Source of the DNA: Ruminococcus sp.
Lineage (GTDB): Bacteria; Bacillota; Clostridia; Oscillospirales; Ruminococcaceae
DNA length: 10,211 nt
Assembly: GCA_017544125.1 (NCBI GenBank)
Contig: JAFYET010000351.1
Span: forward strand, 1 to 10,211
Reading direction: 5' to 3'
Positions 6,168 to 10,211 of the stretch are shown one piece after another. The notes beneath the pieces are model-generated. The model saw only the letters and a program-made list of their open reading frames with translations. It had not been told where the DNA came from and made no database searches. Position 1 is the stretch's first letter. The number at the start of each line of letters is the position of its first letter. The translations under genes were made by a program, and so were the position numbers.

Positions 6168-8909
6168 ATGCCAATCAAACAGGATCTGCTTAACAGACTA
6201 AATCAGTTAACAAGCGAAAAGAACTATAAAGCCGTTGCAAAGCTGCTTTATGACTCATCCGAAGAGGCAGGCCGCAGTACAGATATGAAAGACAGGAGCT
6301 TTTCTGATACCCTGACGGCATACTGCAAGCAGATTATAGGTCCCGATGTCGAGGGTGCAGTGCCCCCCGAGAAAATCGAAATCATAGAGAACATTTACAA
6401 AGAGTTTGCAACTATGCGTACCGAGGGCGTTATCGAAACAGGCAAGCAGTACAAAGCATGGCTGGAAAAGATAAATAACGGCGAAGTGGCCCCCATAAAC
6501 GAGCTTCTTATAGACACCGAAAAGGAAAATGAAAGCCTCAAAAAGAAAGCCGCAGCAGACATAGCCATAGGTGTTACCGATGAGGGCAAGAAGCTGTATG
6601 TTGCATACAATACTCTCGGTTCACTTTGTTCGGGCTTTATTTCTCAGGTACCCAAGAATTCAGCCTGGGCTGCCGAGCTTGATCGTCTTGATAAGATATA
6701 CGGCAATATGTGCCCTATGAATAATGAATTTGTCAAGAGCATCTACGATAAGCACCCCGAGGTCAGCCCGGAGGATAAGGCATTCTTCCACAAAAAGTTC
6801 TCTCTTAACCCTATGTCCGGAGAAGATATCCATATCGACCCCACATCTGATTATAAGCACGGCGAGATAAAGATCGCAAGCGTTACCAAGCCCTTTGTCA
6901 GGAATTTTTTCAACATCAATAGCCCTGTTGCTATTGACAAGGTGAAAAAGCAGCACGAGATCGAATTTGCAAATGCAAAGGCATTCAAGGAAGAGAGTGA
7001 CAAGCTCACCAAGACTGCCATAGCATGGCGTGAGCATTTAAGGGATAACGGCAACGCTGGCCTCAAAGACAATCAGGCTTACAAAAAATTCACAAAGCAG
7101 CTCATAAACCTCAAGAGACTCGGCAGTGATAAGTACGAGATCCAAAGAGGCGGAAGAACGATCAAGACCGATACTTATCAGCCGCCCTATATACTTATCA
7201 ACCTCAGAAACACCATAGAAGCCGGTAAGGAATATGTAGCGTTTGCAGAAAAGAATCTGAAGAAAAATGATATCGGTTCATATAACGAGGCATACAATGA
7301 GTATATGGATTATGTCTATGATACCATTGATGCGCTGGAGGAGCATCTCCCCAAGCTCGAAGATTATGATGAAAAGATCCCCCCTTCTGACGTTAATAAG
7401 ACAATAAGAAAAGATCAGAGAGTCCTCGACGGTATCAACTCTATGATAACAAACAGAGGATACACCAAGATGCAGATGGCTCAGACAAGAGTTGTTACCC
7501 TGCTCAGTGAGGATATGACAGCCCTTAACAAGCACATAGCCGATGCAAAAATCGCCAATAACGTATTCACCAAACACGATGACTACGACGATGCTATCGA
7601 CGCTATGAGGTCGCTTCAGGCTGTTGCTGTATTCTATAAGGAAGCAAGAGAGAAGAACGGCATCAGTGAGAACGACCGTCAGGCAGTAGACCAGATGCAG
7701 GAAAAGGCAAAAGAAGCCGAGGAGAAGATAAGCAAGTATATCGAAAGGAAGGAAAAGGAGCTAAAGAAAAAGGGCAAGCTCGATTCCAAGGGTACAAGCC
7801 GCCTTAATATAATGAGAAGCTCATTAAAGACCTGCAAGAGCATATCTGCAGGCATGGAGGAGACCCAGGCACTGCTCGATTCCGAATGGTTTGACCGTGA
7901 GAAGAGAGAGCAGGCTGACAAGCTCAAGCAGACAGTCGAGTTCAACAAGAACACGATGCAGAGCCAGGCTGCCGATATGAATGACGGCAATATCAAGATC
8001 ATTGATCAGGGCGCTGCCAACGCTATGGATACTATTGTGAGCATCTATAACACCCCCGGCGAGATCACCAATGAGCAGAAGCAGCAGGGCTATGAGGCGC
8101 TTGCAAAGTTCGGCGTATACAAGAGCCGTGAGCTTCATGAGAATACAAATATGACTCAGGAAGAATACGATGCCTACATAAAGAATATGACAAGCGACAA
8201 GAACTTCATCAAGAGCTGCGGCGAGATGACAAAGGAAGCGCTGCTCTTCACAGCCGCAGGCAGCGATGTGATAGAAAACATCATGGCAGATTATATGAAT
8301 CTCAAAGCCAAGGATGACCTTGAAAAGCAGGCAGAAGAGTATAACCTCCAAAACTGCATCAAGACCAACTGCAAGAAGCTCTCCGACCAGCTCGAGAATA
8401 TCATCAACAACTCTGATGACCCCCATAAGGATGAGTTCAAGAATGACAACAGCATAGCCGCAAGCACAAATCTGCAGGCTGCTCATACAGCAATCAGGGC
8501 TCTTGAAACGCTTCAGATAATAGCCAACGAGCCCGGCGAGCTTGACCCCGAAGACGTTCAGATGGTAAGAGATTCAATGGCTGCACTGGCAGTTCAGACC
8601 AACAAGGCGATCATAGGCAAGAAGGGCCCCATAACCAACGATGATTATGTCAAGTCTGTGCAGGATATCGCAGCAAGCCAGAGCTTTATAAAGGCAGCAG
8701 GCAATATCGACAAGGCGAGCGTGCGGTCCTTCCTTGCAGATGAAAAGTCACCTGCAAAGCTTATGGATAAGATGCTCATGTCAAAGAAGAACTTAAAGTC
8801 ACAGGAAGCCCCCGACGGTGCAGTAAAAAACAAAGCATTAGAAAAGACCGAGGACGGCATCAGGCGCTCAGGCACATTAAAGACAAACACCAACCCCTTC
8901 ACTATGTAA
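6168..8909 (+). CDS. Large helical cytoplasmic-type protein with internal repeats, unknown function
   Basis: The 913-residue protein belongs to no family I recognise. It has no signal peptide, membrane span, Walker motif or other catalytic signature, and is highly charged (Lys, Glu, Asp), Met/Ala/Gln-rich and predicted almost all helical. A likely coiled coil spans about 503-538. The C-terminal half shows a divergent repeat of about 90-100 residues. In copies at about 618-706 and 774-870, NTPGEIT matches NEPGELD, then NMTQEEY matches PITNDDY, then FIKSCG matches FIKAAG. A weaker copy at about 478-575 has NGIS, KLDS and SISAG in register. The tail (about 880-913) is polar and probably disordered. 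It is flanked by its own leader and terminator, so probably monocistronic. A scaffold or non-classically exported protein is conceivable, but neither is shown. Confidence 0.8.
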   Translation: MPIKQDLLNRLNQLTSEKNYKAVAKLLYDSSEEAGRSTDMKDRSFSDTLTAYCKQIIGPDVEGAVPPEKIEIIENIYKEFATMRTEGVIETGKQYKAWLEKINNGEVAPINELLIDTEKENESLKKKAAADIAIGVTDEGKKLYVAYNTLGSLCSGFISQVPKNSAWAAELDRLDKIYGNMCPMNNEFVKSIYDKHPEVSPEDKAFFHKKFSLNPMSGEDIHIDPTSDYKHGEIKIASVTKPFVRNFFNINSPVAIDKVKKQHEIEFANAKAFKEESDKLTKTAIAWREHLRDNGNAGLKDNQAYKKFTKQLINLKRLGSDKYEIQRGGRTIKTDTYQPPYILINLRNTIEAGKEYVAFAEKNLKKNDIGSYNEAYNEYMDYVYDTIDALEEHLPKLEDYDEKIPPSDVNKTIRKDQRVLDGINSMITNRGYTKMQMAQTRVVTLLSEDMTALNKHIADAKIANNVFTKHDDYDDAIDAMRSLQAVAVFYKEAREKNGISENDRQAVDQMQEKAKEAEEKISKYIERKEKELKKKGKLDSKGTSRLNIMRSSLKTCKSISAGMEETQALLDSEWFDREKREQADKLKQTVEFNKNTMQSQAADMNDGNIKIIDQGAANAMDTIVSIYNTPGEITNEQKQQGYEALAKFGVYKSRELHENTNMTQEEYDAYIKNMTSDKNFIKSCGEMTKEALLFTAAGSDVIENIMADYMNLKAKDDLEKQAEEYNLQNCIKTNCKKLSDQLENIINNSDDPHKDEFKNDNSIAASTNLQAAHTAIRALETLQIIANEPGELDPEDVQMVRDSMAALAVQTNKAIIGKKGPITNDDYVKSVQDIAASQSFIKAAGNIDKASVRSFLADEKSPAKLMDKMLMSKKNLKSQEAPDGAVKNKALEKTEDGIRRSGTLKTNTNPFTM

Positions 8910-8924
8910 AGTGCATATCATTTC

Positions 8925-8949
8925 AGCCCGCATCACTGCGGGCTTTTTT
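8925..8949 (+). terminator. Intrinsic terminator after the 913-residue gene
   Basis: AGCCCGCA (8925-8932), a 4-nt loop and TGCGGGCT (8937-8944) form a GC-rich stem followed by a run of six T (8944-8949). It begins 15 nt after the stop codon. Confidence 0.93.
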
Positions 8950-8965
8950 GTTAATATTTACGCTA

Positions 8966-8994
8966 TTGATTTTTGATGAGCGTTATGGTATAAT
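8966..8994 (+). promoter_or_regulatory. Promoter of the small membrane protein and proS
   Basis: TTGATT (8966-8971), a 17-bp spacer and TATAAT (8989-8994), with TG one base upstream of the -10 (extended -10). The expected start is near 9001, about 37 nt before the ATG at 9038. This leader is far too short to hold a T-box. Confidence 0.82.
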
Positions 8995-9037
8995 TAAAAT
9001 GCTGATTTGAACCAAGCCCTATGAAACGGAGACAGTC

Positions 9038-10211
<1,174 letters not shown>

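Noticed and set aside
7824..8486. 220-codon open frame on the minus strand
   Set aside because: It is antisense to the 913-residue gene, has no ribosome binding site or recognisable domain, and its hydrophobic bias is what reverse reading of Lys/Glu/Asp-rich helices yields.
8995..9037. T-box riboswitch upstream of proS
   Set aside because: The leader from the predicted start to the first ATG is only about 37 nt, too short for a T-box, and no specifier stem is seen.

Overview
The window looks like chromosomal DNA from a low-to-moderate-GC Firmicute of class Clostridia, most likely a Ruminococcus-type gut or rumen bacterium. This rests on strong AGGAGG ribosome binding sites, textbook housekeeping promoters, a YtrA-type GntR regulator with its ABC exporter, an IS3-family element of a kind common in Clostridia, a eukaryote/archaea-like prolyl-tRNA synthetase, and a hairpin-rich intergenic repeat. 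The genus assignment is an inference; no rRNA marker is present.

Layout. (1) 1-512: one end of an IS3-family insertion sequence on the minus strand, with a complete orfA and the first codons of orfB. Its promoter, a perfect inverted repeat and the orfA ribosome binding site are interleaved in a way that should block translation of read-through transcripts. (2) 565-1337: a stand-alone lipoprotein gene with a consensus promoter (TTGACA-N17-TATAAT) and a terminator that can serve both strands. (3) 1344-5802: a minus-strand operon reading ytrA-like repressor, ABC ATPase, ABC-2 permease, second ABC-2 permease. The genes overlap or nearly touch, and the promoter (TTGACA-N17-TATACT) carries a palindrome at the transcription start that is the likely YtrA operator. 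The ATPase frame is broken by an apparent one-base deletion, and the last permease carries an in-frame 18-bp tandem duplication. (4) 5831-6060: a 230-bp non-coding repeat with 14-bp perfect terminal inverted repeats and several internal hairpins, resembling a MITE. (5) 6168-8909: a 913-residue, soluble, almost entirely helical protein of no family I recognise, with at least two and probably three divergent internal repeats in its C-terminal half, followed by a strong terminator. (6) 8966-10211: a promoter, a 97-residue single-span membrane protein, and prolyl-tRNA synthetase, which overlaps it and runs off the window.

How they work together: the YtrA-like protein probably represses its own operon, which encodes a two-permease ABC exporter of the kind linked to cell-envelope stress. 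If the ATPase frameshift is real, that exporter has lost its motor. The 97-residue protein and proS appear co-transcribed. The IS, the lipoprotein gene and the 913-residue gene are separate units. The best candidate for something undescribed is the 913-residue helical repeat protein. The IS control hairpin and the structured repeat come next.
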